Of a DNA stretch of 64,000 nt, positions 35,752-45,046 are shown one piece after another. Origin of the DNA: Litoreibacter janthinus. GTDB lineage: Bacteria > Pseudomonadota > Alphaproteobacteria > Rhodobacterales > Rhodobacteraceae. Under the pieces are notes generated by a model. The model saw only the letters and a list, made by a program, of their open reading frames with translations, searched no databases and had not been told where the DNA came from. The stretch is from the NCBI RefSeq assembly GCF_900111945.1, contig NZ_FOYO01000001.1:38251-102250 (forward strand), given 5' to 3'. The position numbers and the translations under genes are program-made. Numbering within the stretch: the first letter of the stretch is position 1; each line of letters starts with the position of its first letter.

Positions 35752-37154
35752 GAGCCCCAAGGGCCGTGGAACGCGCCTTCCTGATCTACTCGCTCAAAGC
35801 TGTGTGCGCCGAAAAAGTCCCGTTGCGCTTGGATCATGTTTGCGGTTGATCGCGCCGTCCGCATAGCGTCGTAGTAGCCAAGCCCTGCCGCAAGAGCCGG
35901 CACCTGCAAACCATGCGACAATGCGGTCGCCACGACTTTACGAAGTGCAGGCGCATTCTCTTTGATCATATCAGCGAAGTATGGCGCAAACATCAGGTTG
36001 TCCTGTGGCGCCGCCGTCAAGGCATCGGCCATATCGTTGAGCATAGTGGAGCGGATGATACAGCCCTCTCGCCAAACACGCGCGATGTCCGGCATCGGGA
36101 GGTCCCACTTGAACTCAGCGCTTGCGGAATTGAGTAGGTGGAAGCCTTGTGCGTAGCACATGATCTTGCCAGCGATCAACGCCTTCTCCAGTTCGTCCAG
36201 GCTCAACGCCCCGTCAGCAAGCACCGTCGGCGCAGCGCCAAAAGTCGCTTCGCCGCGCGCGCGCTCTGCCTTGATTGCGGACAGGTTACGCGCAGCAACA
36301 GCGGCTTCAATGACAGGCACAGGTGCGCCAAGATGCTGCGCTTCGATCACAGTCCACCGCCCTGTCCCTTTTTGGCCAGCGCGGTCAAGAATTATGTCGA
36401 GCACAGCATTGCCCGTCGCATCATCAGTTGCCGCAGCAACCTTTCCCGATATCTCGATGAGGTATGACTGGAGCGGGCCCTTATTCCACGTCTCGAACGC
36501 AGAGGCACAGGTCTGAGCAGAGGCGCCCTGACCATCCCGCATGATGCCATACACCTCTGCGATCATTTGCATGTCGGCGTATTCGATACCGTTATGGACC
36601 GCTTTCACAAAATGTCCGGCACCGCCCTGTCCCATCCATGTGGCGCATGCGGTGCCCTCGTAATCAGCTGCAATCGCGGTGAGGATATGTGCCACTTGAT
36701 CCCAAGCCTCCTTGCGACCGCCACCCATGATGGAGGGCCCGTGACGAGCCCCCTCTTCGCCCCCTGACACGCCGATCCCTAGGAACGGCACGCCGTCTGC
36801 TTCTGCCTGCGCCGCACGCGCCTCAGTATCACGGAAATTGGCGTTCCCGGCGTCAATGATCAAATCGTCTTTTCCCAGCAACGGGCGTAGGGCCGCGATC
36901 TGCTGATCGACGGCCTTACCGGCTGGGACCATTAGAATGATAGCACGGGGCTCAGCAATTGACGCGACCAACTCTTCTAGCGTTTCGCAAGGTGTAATCC
37001 GATCGGCAAGATTGCCAGCCTCAGCGTAGAACTCCGAAGTCCGGGACGTCGTTCGGTTAAAGACCGAAATCGCGTGACCTTTCTCAGCGATATTCAGAGA
37101 CAGCATCGCCCCCATGGTGCCAAGTCCGATTAGGCCAATCTCAGATTTCGACAT
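35748..37154 (-). CDS. gnd: 6-phosphogluconate dehydrogenase, decarboxylating
   Basis: A 468-residue enzyme of the oxidative pentose phosphate pathway. The NADP loop is IGLIGLGTMGAMLSLNI at the amino end; other blocks are GIGVSGGEEGARHGPSIM, KAVHNGIEYADMQMIAEVY with the substrate-binding Lys and Asn, and DRAGQKGTGRWTV. The ending TARSTANMIQAQRDFFGAHSFERVD is normal. It is monocistronic and read in the same direction as the cco genes, with a 128-base gap from ccoS. Confidence 0.96.
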   Translation of the reverse strand: MSKSEIGLIGLGTMGAMLSLNIAEKGHAISVFNRTTSRTSEFYAEAGNLADRITPCETLEELVASIAEPRAIILMVPAGKAVDQQIAALRPLLGKDDLIIDAGNANFRDTEARAAQAEADGVPFLGIGVSGGEEGARHGPSIMGGGRKEAWDQVAHILTAIAADYEGTACATWMGQGGAGHFVKAVHNGIEYADMQMIAEVYGIMRDGQGASAQTCASAFETWNKGPLQSYLIEISGKVAAATDDATGNAVLDIILDRAGQKGTGRWTVIEAQHLGAPVPVIEAAVAARNLSAIKAERARGEATFGAAPTVLADGALSLDELEKALIAGKIMCYAQGFHLLNSASAEFKWDLPMPDIARVWREGCIIRSTMLNDMADALTAAPQDNLMFAPYFADMIKENAPALRKVVATALSHGLQVPALAAGLGYYDAMRTARSTANMIQAQRDFFGAHSFERVDQEGAFHGPWGS

Positions 37155-37282
37155 AAGAAGTTCCCCACATTTTTCCCATTTGTGTTACCGCTACCGGCAC
37201 AACAGGTCAAACCGTGTCGATCTAATTCAAAAAAATACGGAAGAGATCAGGTCGGTGACACCGAGCCAAAGCGTCGAATGTC

Positions 37283-37435
37283 TTAGCGTTTCGGCTCTTC
37301 ATCATCGAACAAGATGCGTGTCGCGTCGCCTTCGATATCCTCGTACTGATTGTGCCTCACTGTCCACAAAAAGGCCGCGATGCCCATCCCGCCAAGGATG
37401 AGCGACACCGGAATTAGGATCACAAGTACGTTCAT
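37283..37435 (-). CDS. ccoS: Cytochrome cbb3 oxidase maturation protein CcoS
   Basis: A 50-residue protein beginning MNVLVILIPVSLILGGMGIAA with one membrane helix, then a charged tail (WTVRHNQYEDIEGDATRIL, DDEEPKR). This is the whole CcoS/FixS pattern, including the QYED motif. Its start overlaps the ccoI stop by four bases (ATGA). It is the last gene of ccoGHIS and is needed for cofactor insertion in the cbb3 oxidase. Confidence 0.92.
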   Translation of the reverse strand: MNVLVILIPVSLILGGMGIAAFLWTVRHNQYEDIEGDATRILFDDEEPKR

Positions 37436-39591
37436 GCCCGCACCCTTAACGCATTCAAGATCACGAGGATAGACGAGCTCGACATCGCCAAGGCCGCCAT
37501 GAGCGGGCTTGCAAAGCCGGAGATCGCAAGTGGAACGGCGACAGCGTTATAGCATATGGCGATCCCAAAGTTTTCCCGAATTCGCGCCCGCGCCCGTCTG
37601 GCCACCCGCAAAGCATCTTGCACAGGCGCAAGTGAGCGACCCAGTAAAACAATGTCAGAAGTGGCTCGGGTCGCATCAACGCCCGACGCTGGCGAAATCG
37701 AAACGAAAGCTTGTGCCATTGCTCCCATGTCATTCAGCCCGTCGCCAACCATCAGCACGTGTTTGCGCTGATCTTGCAGAGCCGCGAGATGGTCGATCTT
37801 ATCGGCAGGCAACATGCCGCCCCGTGATTGCACTAGGCCCAGCCGCGCACCCAGTTTGGCGGCTGCAAAATCCGTGTCCCCAGATAATAGCTCTAAATCC
37901 ATACCCTGCGACCGCAGGTTCGCGACCAGTTCGTGCGCACCTTCGCGCAAGGTTTCGTCAATGCGTAAAGCTTGCTCGGGTCCGGCACCGCGTTGGAAAA
38001 CGGTGCCGCCTGACGCAGACGCCGATTTACCAAGTCGGACGATCTCCGCGCCATCGCGCCCTTCTACGCCCCGGCCAGCAATCTCGTGAATGTCTGTTAA
38101 ATCTGCGGGTTCAATCTGCAGACCAGCCAATGCCGAAGCCAGAAGTCGGGAGACCGGATGATCCGACGACTGGCTTAAGGCCAGAACCGCTGCACGGTCT
38201 TGATCAGACAGGCTCTGCAAATCCTCAAGTATCGGCGTCCCGTCGGTCAATGTGCCGGTCTTGTCGAAAACCACCGTATCGACTTCTGCCAATCGTTCTA
38301 GCGCGGTGGCGGACTTGATCAGAAGGCCTTTGCGGAACAGGCTGCCAGACGCGGCGGTGGTCACGGCCGGAACCGCCAATCCTAGGGCACAAGGACAAGT
38401 GATGATCAAAGTAGCGATCGCGATATTCAGCGCATAGCGGGCGTCACCAGTCGCGATGAACCAGCCCACAAACGCCAATGCTGCCAGACCATGCACCAGC
38501 GGTGCGTAAAGCTGAGCAGCACGGTCGGCCAATGGCGTGTAGTGGGAGCGCCCGCTTTCTGCGACAGCGACCATCTCTGCCATCCGGCGCAATGTTGTGT
38601 CCTGCCCAACTGCGGTGGCGCGAATAACCAGCGGGTTGGACAAATTGACTTCACCCGACACGACAGAACTTCCAATCTGTGCCGCAACAGGAAGGCTTTC
38701 CCCCGTAAGAAGGGAGCGGTCCATTTGGGATCGCCCGGTGTCCACAATTCCGTCAACCGGCACACGCCCACCAGCAGGCACCTGCACGAGGTCGCCCACG
38801 ACGATGTCTGCTGCTTTGACGCGGACCGGTTTTCCGTCGCGGATGCACGTTGCCGAGGGAACCTCCAGTGCAGCCAATTCCTGTGCGGCGGAACGTGCTG
38901 CGGCGCGTGTGCGGTGATCAAGATAGCGCCCGATCAACAAAAAGAATGTCAGCGACAGAGCTGCATCGAAATAAGCATCCTCCCCACCGGCCATGGTCTC
39001 ATAGAGCGACAGACCGCTCGCAAGTAGGATCGCAAGCGAGATCGGCACTTCCATGTTAACTCGCCCAACCCGCAAGACCGAAAGGGCGGAGACGAAGAAC
39101 GGACGAGCGGCGAATGCCACAGCAGGCAGAGCAATGATCGCGGAAATCCAATGGAAAAGCTGGCGCGTTGCTTCAGCCGCACCGGCCCAGACTGCAACAG
39201 ACAAAATCATTACGTTCATCATGGCGAATCCTGCCACGGCTAGACGCAGTAGCAACGCGCGACCTGCGGGGTCCCCCTCACTCGCACGCAAGGTGTCGCT
39301 GTCTAAGGGCAATGCTTCGAAGCCCAACCCGAGTAGCGCATTAATGAGGCCGTCCTCGTCAGCATCGCCGCGCGTTTGGACTGTAACCCGTTTCAGGCTG
39401 AGATTGACGCGAGCATCAAGAACCTCGGGCAGTCTCGCTAAGCCACGCTCGACACCTGACACGCAGGCCGCGCAATGTATGCCCGGCAAAGACAGTGAAA
39501 CTGTATCACCCGCCGAAGATGCCGGCGAGCTGCGCGCTGTCTCCTCCGCAAGGGGAGCACCCGCGCAACCGGGACAGCTCATGACGCTCAT
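37432..39591 (-). CDS. ccoI: Copper-translocating P-type ATPase CcoI
   Basis: A 719-residue P1B ATPase. A CxxC pair at 6-9 (CPGC) and the heavy-metal domain motif GIHCAACVSG (Cys40, Cys43) bind copper. Eight membrane helices are expected, with the ion-channel motif CPCALGLAVP. The phosphorylation site is DKTGTLTDG and the hinge is GDGLNDMGAM. In cbb3 operons CcoI loads the CuB site. It overlaps ccoH and ccoS by four bases each. I call it CcoI rather than a general CopA because of the operon. Confidence 0.95.
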   Translation of the reverse strand: MSVMSCPGCAGAPLAEETARSSPASSAGDTVSLSLPGIHCAACVSGVERGLARLPEVLDARVNLSLKRVTVQTRGDADEDGLINALLGLGFEALPLDSDTLRASEGDPAGRALLLRLAVAGFAMMNVMILSVAVWAGAAEATRQLFHWISAIIALPAVAFAARPFFVSALSVLRVGRVNMEVPISLAILLASGLSLYETMAGGEDAYFDAALSLTFFLLIGRYLDHRTRAAARSAAQELAALEVPSATCIRDGKPVRVKAADIVVGDLVQVPAGGRVPVDGIVDTGRSQMDRSLLTGESLPVAAQIGSSVVSGEVNLSNPLVIRATAVGQDTTLRRMAEMVAVAESGRSHYTPLADRAAQLYAPLVHGLAALAFVGWFIATGDARYALNIAIATLIITCPCALGLAVPAVTTAASGSLFRKGLLIKSATALERLAEVDTVVFDKTGTLTDGTPILEDLQSLSDQDRAAVLALSQSSDHPVSRLLASALAGLQIEPADLTDIHEIAGRGVEGRDGAEIVRLGKSASASGGTVFQRGAGPEQALRIDETLREGAHELVANLRSQGMDLELLSGDTDFAAAKLGARLGLVQSRGGMLPADKIDHLAALQDQRKHVLMVGDGLNDMGAMAQAFVSISPASGVDATRATSDIVLLGRSLAPVQDALRVARRARARIRENFGIAICYNAVAVPLAISGFASPLMAALAMSSSSILVILNALRVRA

Positions 39592-40040
39592 TTAGACACC
39601 ACAAATGGTATCCGTTGCTCGAAGAGTGTTCCATCTTTTGCGATAGCTTTCATGCGAAGGTTCCAGTTCCCCGGCGCCAAATCCGCAGCTGCGATATGCG
39701 CTGTCCCGTCGAAACGGAACCCAGGTGATTGATCCTGACTAACATTCGTTGCACGCCCGAGCGTTGCTTCGATTGTCTCTGGCTGCACAGGTCCGTTCGC
39801 ATCTTTGATCTCAAGCCGCAATGCGCCGTCAACATAACCAGCCTTCACATCCCAACCCAAAGCAAGTTGGGCTGTGCGCCGCGCGTCAAAGCTCTGACTT
39901 GCCACGTAAGAGTTCTTGGTCTCGAGGCCTGGAAATGTCCGGATGGCCTGAGTGGCCAAGATCAGATTCACACCGATGATGATACTAAACCCGAACGCGA
40001 ACATCGCGAAAACATGGATGCCCTTGATCTCACGGCTCAT
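39588..40040 (-). CDS. ccoH: Cytochrome cbb3 assembly protein CcoH (FixH)
   Basis: A 150-residue protein with a single amino-terminal helix (IHVFAMFAFGFSIIIGVNLILA) and a periplasmic beta domain containing SFDARRTAQLALGWDV and WNLRMKAIAKDGT. This matches FixH/CcoH, an assembly factor that stays with the oxidase. It overlaps ccoG and ccoI by four bases on each side. Confidence 0.9.
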   Translation of the reverse strand: MSREIKGIHVFAMFAFGFSIIIGVNLILATQAIRTFPGLETKNSYVASQSFDARRTAQLALGWDVKAGYVDGALRLEIKDANGPVQPETIEATLGRATNVSQDQSPGFRFDGTAHIAAADLAPGNWNLRMKAIAKDGTLFEQRIPFVVSK

Positions 40041-41458
40041 TGGCCCGCTTCCTTCCCGTTAAACACGGTATTCGTATACGCACGCTCTCCCGAGATTAAG
40101 TCTTCTACCCAGAAACGCAAATCAGTGCGTTCCGCTGTCGCGCTTGGGTCACCACGACGTGCGGTGACATAGACGCGTTGCAGCTTGGTCTCGTTTGCCG
40201 GAACTACAACGCTCACCAAATCGGTCCCTTCCAGATCAATGCGTAGCACCTCGTCCGATGTCAGCGACATGTGGAATTCGCGGTCATCTCCGTGCTTGTT
40301 CAGCAGGCGGATGTCGTAGGCATTGCGGATTGAGCCGTCAGACATGGTCACGAAGGTCGGGTTACGGATTGGCGAGACAGTCATGTCGATATCAGCGCGA
40401 ATGAACAGAGCGAACACCAAACCGAAGCCAATCGTCGACCACAGGAAGGTGTAAACCAGAGTCCTTGGGCGCAAAATATGCTTCCAAATTGGCTTAGCCT
40501 TGCCACCCGAACGCTCCAGTGGCTCGTCCGAAAGCGCGAGATAGTCGATCAACCCACGCTCTTTGCCGATCTTTGCCATGATGTCATCACAAGCGTCGAT
40601 ACAAAGCGCGCACGTGATGCACTCCATCTGCTGCCCGTCACGAATGTCGATGCCCATCGGGCAGACGTTCACGCACGCCATACAATCGATACAGTCACCG
40701 GTGGTCCCGTCACGCTTCTTTCCGCGCGGCTCGCCACGCCATTCGCGGTATCCGACAGTGATGGTGTCTTCGTCCATCATGGCGCCTTGGATGCGCGGCC
40801 AAGGGCACATGTAGATACAAACCTGCTCGCGCATGAAGCCGCCAAAGATGAACGTCGTGGCAGTCAGAACGCCTATAGTGGCGTATGAAACCGGGTGCGC
40901 ATTGAGCATTACCAAATCAACAGCAAGTTGAGGCGCGTCGGTAAAATAGAAGACCCACGCCCCGCCGGTTGCTATCGCGATAAGGAGCCAAACAAGCCAT
41001 TTGGTGAGTCTGAGCCGCCATTTATGGAAATCCCACTTGGCTTTCCAAAGGCGAACCCGAGCGTTGCGGTCGCCTTCGATCCAGCGCTCCACAAGGATGA
41101 AAAGGTCAGTCCAGACGGTTTGCGGGCATGTGTAGCCACACCAAACGCGCCCCAGTGCAGACGTAAACAAAAACAGGCCGAGGCCCGCCATGATCAAAAG
41201 GCCCGCGACAAAGTAGAACTCATGCGGCCAGATCTCGATCCAGAAGAAATAGAAACGCCGCCCGGCAAGATCCACCAATACCGCCTGATCTGGCAGGTTC
41301 GGCCCACGATCCCAGCGAATCCAAGGCGTTAGGTAATAGACCCCCAAAGTGAAAGCCATGATCCACCACTTGAACGTACGAAAAAAGCCTGTCACGCGAC
41401 GCGGAAAAATCGGTTCCTGCGCGGCATAAAGGGATGGTGGGTTTTCAGCGTCGCTCAT
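40037..41458 (-). CDS. ccoG: Cytochrome cbb3 accessory ferredoxin-type protein CcoG
   Basis: A 473-residue membrane protein with an amino helix bundle and two 4Fe-4S clusters. The cluster Cys runs are CIDCMACVNVCPMGID and CITCALCIDACDD. The RdxA/FixG family beginning ERVFPRRVxGxFR appears as EPIFPRRVTGFFRTFKW. CcoG reduces copper for CcoI. Start set at MSDAENPP; a Met 16 codons upstream adds a His/Thr leader. An FNR box lies 68 bases upstream. First gene of ccoGHIS. Confidence 0.93.
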   Translation of the reverse strand: MSDAENPPSLYAAQEPIFPRRVTGFFRTFKWWIMAFTLGVYYLTPWIRWDRGPNLPDQAVLVDLAGRRFYFFWIEIWPHEFYFVAGLLIMAGLGLFLFTSALGRVWCGYTCPQTVWTDLFILVERWIEGDRNARVRLWKAKWDFHKWRLRLTKWLVWLLIAIATGGAWVFYFTDAPQLAVDLVMLNAHPVSYATIGVLTATTFIFGGFMREQVCIYMCPWPRIQGAMMDEDTITVGYREWRGEPRGKKRDGTTGDCIDCMACVNVCPMGIDIRDGQQMECITCALCIDACDDIMAKIGKERGLIDYLALSDEPLERSGGKAKPIWKHILRPRTLVYTFLWSTIGFGLVFALFIRADIDMTVSPIRNPTFVTMSDGSIRNAYDIRLLNKHGDDREFHMSLTSDEVLRIDLEGTDLVSVVVPANETKLQRVYVTARRGDPSATAERTDLRFWVEDLISGERAYTNTVFNGKEAGQ

Positions 41459-41525
41459 TTTAGAATCTTCCGGAGTTTTAAATCTGTTCGCAGTGTGTGT
41501 GTGCATGGCTAGGACTTAAAGGTCT

Positions 41526-41539
41526 TTGACCCAGATCAA
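41526..41539 (-). promoter_or_regulatory. FNR-type operator upstream of ccoG
   Basis: TTGACCCAGATCAA fits TTGAT-N4-ATCAA with one mismatch. Its centre is about 74 bases from the ccoG start. It fits anaerobic or low-oxygen activation of ccoGHIS by the FnrL encoded in this window. Confidence 0.85.
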
Positions 41540-41951
41540 GCAGAAAGCGGCAGGCCCTTAGACCAGTGTGGCTTGGCACCACTCATGGGCTGCTCGCGAG
41601 GACTGGGCGTTGCTCAGTCCCTACGAAACAGGAAAAACCCGCGAGTTGCATCCCTATATCGTATGACGGAGTGTCACACCCTGACGCGCTTGCGAGTCAA
41701 GCGAAACGTGAGCGCGCGATCTGAAACCATGCGCCGCTAGATTGTGCCTCGAGAGCGTGCTAAACTACCGCTGTCAGCATGGAGATTTTATGTCCCGTTA
41801 AAGTGGGGAACGCGCAAGTTCCCGATGAAATGTAGCCCAATCGCAAGCATCGCAGCTGACTGTAGGCTTCAGCGTGCGTGCGTACGCATTCCATTACACT
41901 CCAGCGCATCGCGAGGCGTCGCCGGCAGGTGGCACATGAAAGCAAATATCC
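41540..41951. other. Long intergenic region between ccoG and rsgA
   Basis: About 410 bases with no convincing gene. It holds a nested inverted-repeat structure at 41593-41645: outer arms CTCGCG and CGCGAG, inner arms GGACTG and CAGTCC separated by nine bases. It also has a ten-base perfect palindrome TGCGTACGCA at 41879-41888 and a GTGTCACAC element near 41672. Only short frames occur, none with a family signature. The rsgA promoter must lie here. Confidence 0.5.
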
Positions 41952-43028
41952 ATGACACGGGACTATTCAAAGTTTCTCCCTACCACATCAGAACACGCGC
42001 CCCCGGCATCCCCGCTCGCCCCCTTGGTCGCACTTGGCTGGCAGCCGTTTTTCGCGCAGCAAGTAAGTATCGAACAGTTGCAAGAGACGCCGCCGCTGCG
42101 TGTCACCGAAGTGCACCGCAACGGGTTGCAGGCACGCGGAGACGGTATTGACATGCACATCCCTCACGGTCCGGAAGCGACAGTCGGAGATTGGCTACTT
42201 CTGAACAGAGAGCTTCCATCTGCAAGCGAAGTGCTGGAGCGCAAAAGCGTTATCAAGCGCCGCGCGCCCGGTAAAACGCTGGGTGTCCAGTTGATTGCTG
42301 CCAACTTGGACACTGCGTTCATCGTGTCGTCCTGCAATGATGATTTCAACGTCGCGCGACTTGAACGATTTATAGCCCTTTCGTTTGAGGCTGATGTGAC
42401 CCCCGTCATCATTCTCACCAAGGTTGATACGTCTGATAATGCAGAACATTACATCGAGCAGGCCGAAGCAATTTCTCCGCTTGTGCCCGTCGTTGCTCTT
42501 AATGCCAAAAGTGACGAGCCGCACTCGAAGCTGGCTGACTGGTGCAAGCCTGGGCAAACCGTCGCTTTCCTTGGGTCGTCAGGTGTTGGAAAATCGACAC
42601 TGACCAATTCGCTCGCGGGTGACACCAGCATCGCCACACAAGATGTTCGCGAGGACGATGCCAGAGGCCGTCACACAACCACGCGGCGGCAGCTTTACTT
42701 TTTGTCGACCGGCTGCGCTGTTCTGGACACGCCCGGCATGCGGGAGCTGCAACTCACCGATGCGGCGTCCGGTCTGGCCGAGATGTTCTTCGACCTCGAT
42801 GAGCTTGGGACCCGCTGCAAATTCAACGACTGCAAGCATACCGTCGAACCTGGATGCGCCATCTTGGCCGCGGTCGAACGCGGCGAGATTGACACCGCAC
42901 GGTTAGCCCGTTGGCAAAAGTTGGTCTTGGAGGACGAGCACAACTCCGCGACGATTGCCGAGCGTCGGTCGAAGGATAAAGCTTTCGGAAAAGCAGTCCG
43001 CAACGCGCAGAGCAAGAAAAAGAAGTAG
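41952..43028 (+). CDS. rsgA: Ribosome small-subunit-dependent GTPase RsgA
   Basis: A 358-residue circularly permuted GTPase that helps mature the 30S subunit. Order of motifs is diagnostic: G4 TKVD (156-159), then G1 GSSGVGKST (208-216), then G3 DTPGMREL, and a zinc-binding Cys/His knuckle (CKFNDCKHTVEPGCAI). The amino OB domain holds PHGPEATVGDWLLL. The carboxyl end is basic (KAFGKAVRNAQSKKKK). It lies between the two cco operons on the opposite strand. The Shine-Dalgarno before the ATG is weak. Confidence 0.94.
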   Translation: MTRDYSKFLPTTSEHAPPASPLAPLVALGWQPFFAQQVSIEQLQETPPLRVTEVHRNGLQARGDGIDMHIPHGPEATVGDWLLLNRELPSASEVLERKSVIKRRAPGKTLGVQLIAANLDTAFIVSSCNDDFNVARLERFIALSFEADVTPVIILTKVDTSDNAEHYIEQAEAISPLVPVVALNAKSDEPHSKLADWCKPGQTVAFLGSSGVGKSTLTNSLAGDTSIATQDVREDDARGRHTTTRRQLYFLSTGCAVLDTPGMRELQLTDAASGLAEMFFDLDELGTRCKFNDCKHTVEPGCAILAAVERGEIDTARLARWQKLVLEDEHNSATIAERRSKDKAFGKAVRNAQSKKKK

Positions 43029-43055
43029 CCTCCGACGAGGACTGAAATGGCATGA

Positions 43056-43085
43056 AAAAGCCCGCTCTGCAGATGCCGAGCGGGC
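43056..43085. terminator. Hairpin terminator between rsgA and ccoP
   Basis: Ten-base perfect arms AAGCCCGCTC at 43056-43065 and its complement at 43076-43085, with a ten-base loop. On the minus strand it is followed by a run of T, so it is mainly a terminator for ccoNOQP; on the plus strand the tail CTTAATT is weaker but could serve rsgA. Confidence 0.75.
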
Positions 43086-43200
43086 TTAATTGTAAGTGTC
43101 CCGCGCCCTAAGCCGAATGCGCGAACAGGAGGCTCAGGGGCGGGATTTCATGCGCAACGACAGGATTTCTACCGAGCAGCGCATGAATTGCTTGGGCGCG

Positions 43201-44064
43201 TTACTCGCCACCACCTTTTTGGTGCACATAGGCAGCAACCGCATTGATTTGAGCATCAGACAAACGTGGCGACCAAGGCGGCATAACCCCAAAGCGCGCG
43301 TTCGCGATTGTCTCTGTCAGGACAGCATCAGAGCTGCCGTAGAGCCAAACAGAGTCTGTCAAGTTCGGCGCGCCCTGCTCGCGGTCACCGCGGCCTTCGT
43401 CGCCGTGGCAAGCCGTGCAGTTGTCCATAAACAACTCAGTGCCTTGCTCAATCAAAGCGGTGTCGTGGTCCAGCCCAGACAAGGACTGAACATAAGCCAC
43501 CAAGGATGCGATCTCTTCTTTCTCCAACTGCTCACCAAACGCTGGCATTTCAGAATAACGGGCGTCTTCGTCTTGCTCGTTCCGAATGCCGTGGCGCACA
43601 GTCACTGCGATCGCATTGATGTCGCCGCCCCAAAGCCAGTCATCGTCCAGCAGGTTAGGATATCCCACCGCACCAGCTGCGCCGGAACCGTGACATTGGG
43701 AACAGTTGTTGGCGAAGACCGAAGCACCTGCCGAAACCGCATATTGCTGCAACGGCGCGTTGTCTTTCAGCGTTGTCAGGTCAATTGCGGCCAATTGGGT
43801 GTTCAGCTCGGAATTGGCGTTCTCTACGCGGGCGATCTCTTCGGCCACCTGAGCACGAGTGGAGAACCCAAGAAAGCCAGCTGTTGCGGAGGAGACCAGC
43901 GGCCAAGCCGGATAGGCGATCGAGTAGATCACCGCCCAAACGATCGTGATATAAAGCGTCCAGAGCCACCAACGTGGTAGCGGCGTGTTCAGCTCTTCGA
44001 TGCCGTCATAGCTGTGACCTGTCGTGTAGGTCTTTGTGGCCTCGTCAAATCTTGGCTCATCCAT
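43201..44064 (-). CDS. ccoP: Cytochrome cbb3 oxidase subunit III, dihaem cytochrome c
   Basis: A 287-residue protein with one amino helix (LWTLYITIVWAVIYSIAYPAWP) and two covalent haem c sites, CSQCH and CTACH, each followed later by a Met ligand (EMPAFG, VMPPWSP). It passes electrons from cytochrome c to CcoO/CcoN. It overlaps ccoQ by eight bases. Confidence 0.96.
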   Translation of the reverse strand: MDEPRFDEATKTYTTGHSYDGIEELNTPLPRWWLWTLYITIVWAVIYSIAYPAWPLVSSATAGFLGFSTRAQVAEEIARVENANSELNTQLAAIDLTTLKDNAPLQQYAVSAGASVFANNCSQCHGSGAAGAVGYPNLLDDDWLWGGDINAIAVTVRHGIRNEQDEDARYSEMPAFGEQLEKEEIASLVAYVQSLSGLDHDTALIEQGTELFMDNCTACHGDEGRGDREQGAPNLTDSVWLYGSSDAVLTETIANARFGVMPPWSPRLSDAQINAVAAYVHQKGGGE

Positions 44065-44269
44065 TGTTTTGGCCTTTCAGTGTAGCAGCATCCTCAACGT
44101 CCGCAGCGGGGTGATCTTCGTTGCGAAACGGTGTTTGGCTGATTTCGTCATGCACGGCGCGAGATCCCGGGCGAAACGCCCAGAAAATCACGCCAAAGAA
44201 GAACGCGAACATGGCGAGCAGCACCCAGCTGTCTGCCAATTGGCGCATGAAGGAATAGGTATCCATCAT
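44057..44269 (-). CDS. ccoQ: Cytochrome cbb3 oxidase subunit CcoQ
   Basis: A 70-residue protein with one membrane helix (WVLLAMFAFFFGVIFWAF) followed by a charged tail (RPGSRAVHDEISQTPFRNED). This is the CcoQ/FixQ pattern; the subunit stabilises the oxidase. It lies seven bases after ccoO and overlaps ccoP. Either of the first two Met codons could be the start. Confidence 0.92.
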   Translation of the reverse strand: MMDTYSFMRQLADSWVLLAMFAFFFGVIFWAFRPGSRAVHDEISQTPFRNEDHPAADVEDAATLKGQNNG

Positions 44270-44276
44270 TCCCTCC

Positions 44277-45035
44277 CTAGCGTGATGCGTCTGGCGTGAA
44301 GGTAGAGAAATCTACCAGCGTGCCGAGCATTTGAAGATAAGCCACCAATGCGTCCATTTCAGACACGCCGGCCGCACCGTCGAAGTTACGTGTTTGCGCT
44401 CCGGGATAACGCTCTAGTAGCGCGTCCCAGTCAGCTTCCGGGTCGGATTGAGCAAGGAAGTCTGCCTGAGCGGTTTCGATCATCTCGTCCGAGTAAGGCA
44501 CGCCCACAAAGCGGTGGGTTTCCATCGTCGCCTGGATATACTTCCCGTCGATCATCGTGTCTGACAGGAATGCATACTTGGGCATCACCGATTCAGGCAC
44601 GACGGATTGCGGGTCTGTGAGGTGATCAACATGCCATTCGTCAGAGTACCGGCCGCCGACGCGGGCCAAATCTGGCCCTGTCCGCTTCGACCCCCACTGG
44701 AACGGGTGGTCATATTGCGACTCCGCAGCCAGTGAGTAGTGGCCATACCGCTCCACCTCGTCGCGCATCGGACGGATCATCTGCGAGTGGCAGACATAGC
44801 AGCCCTCCCGCACATAGATGTCACGACCCGCGAGTTCCAATGGAGAGTAAGGGCGCATGCCCTCAACATCCTCGATGGTGTTCTCAAGGTAGAACAATGG
44901 TGCGATCTCAACGATGCCGCCGACACTCACGACCAGCAAGGATGCAACCAACAGCAAGGTGCCGTTCCGCTCCAAGGTGGCGTGGCGTTCGAGAAAGGTG
45001 CGGCGCTTCTTCGGGTTTGTTTGTTCAGATGTCAT
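44277..45035 (-). CDS. ccoO: Cytochrome cbb3 oxidase subunit II, monohaem cytochrome c
   Basis: A 252-residue protein with one amino membrane helix ([22 protein letters not shown]) and one haem c site in [14 protein letters not shown]. Later [11 protein letters not shown], near the axial Met, and the acidic [11 protein letters not shown] end are typical of CcoO. The gap from ccoN is 11 bases. Confidence 0.96.
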   Translation of the reverse strand: MTSEQTNPKKRRTFLERHATLERNGTLLLVASLLVVSVGGIVEIAPLFYLENTIEDVEGMRPYSPLELAGRDIYVREGCYVCHSQMIRPMRDEVERYGHYSLAAESQYDHPFQWGSKRTGPDLARVGGRYSDEWHVDHLTDPQSVVPESVMPKYAFLSDTMIDGKYIQATMETHRFVGVPYSDEMIETAQADFLAQSDPEADWDALLERYPGAQTRNFDGAAGVSEMDALVAYLQMLGTLVDFSTFTPDASR

Positions 45036-45046
45036 TCATCCGCTCC

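Noticed and set aside
37509-38318. A 269-residue plus-strand frame opposite ccoI
   Set aside because: Antisense shadow of the P-type ATPase gene.
41744-42151. A 135-residue plus-strand frame overlapping rsgA
   Set aside because: Its second half runs in another frame of rsgA and it has Arg/Ser/Pro-rich random composition without a ribosome binding site.
43096-43980. A 294-residue plus-strand frame opposite ccoP
   Set aside because: Antisense shadow of ccoP; no motif.
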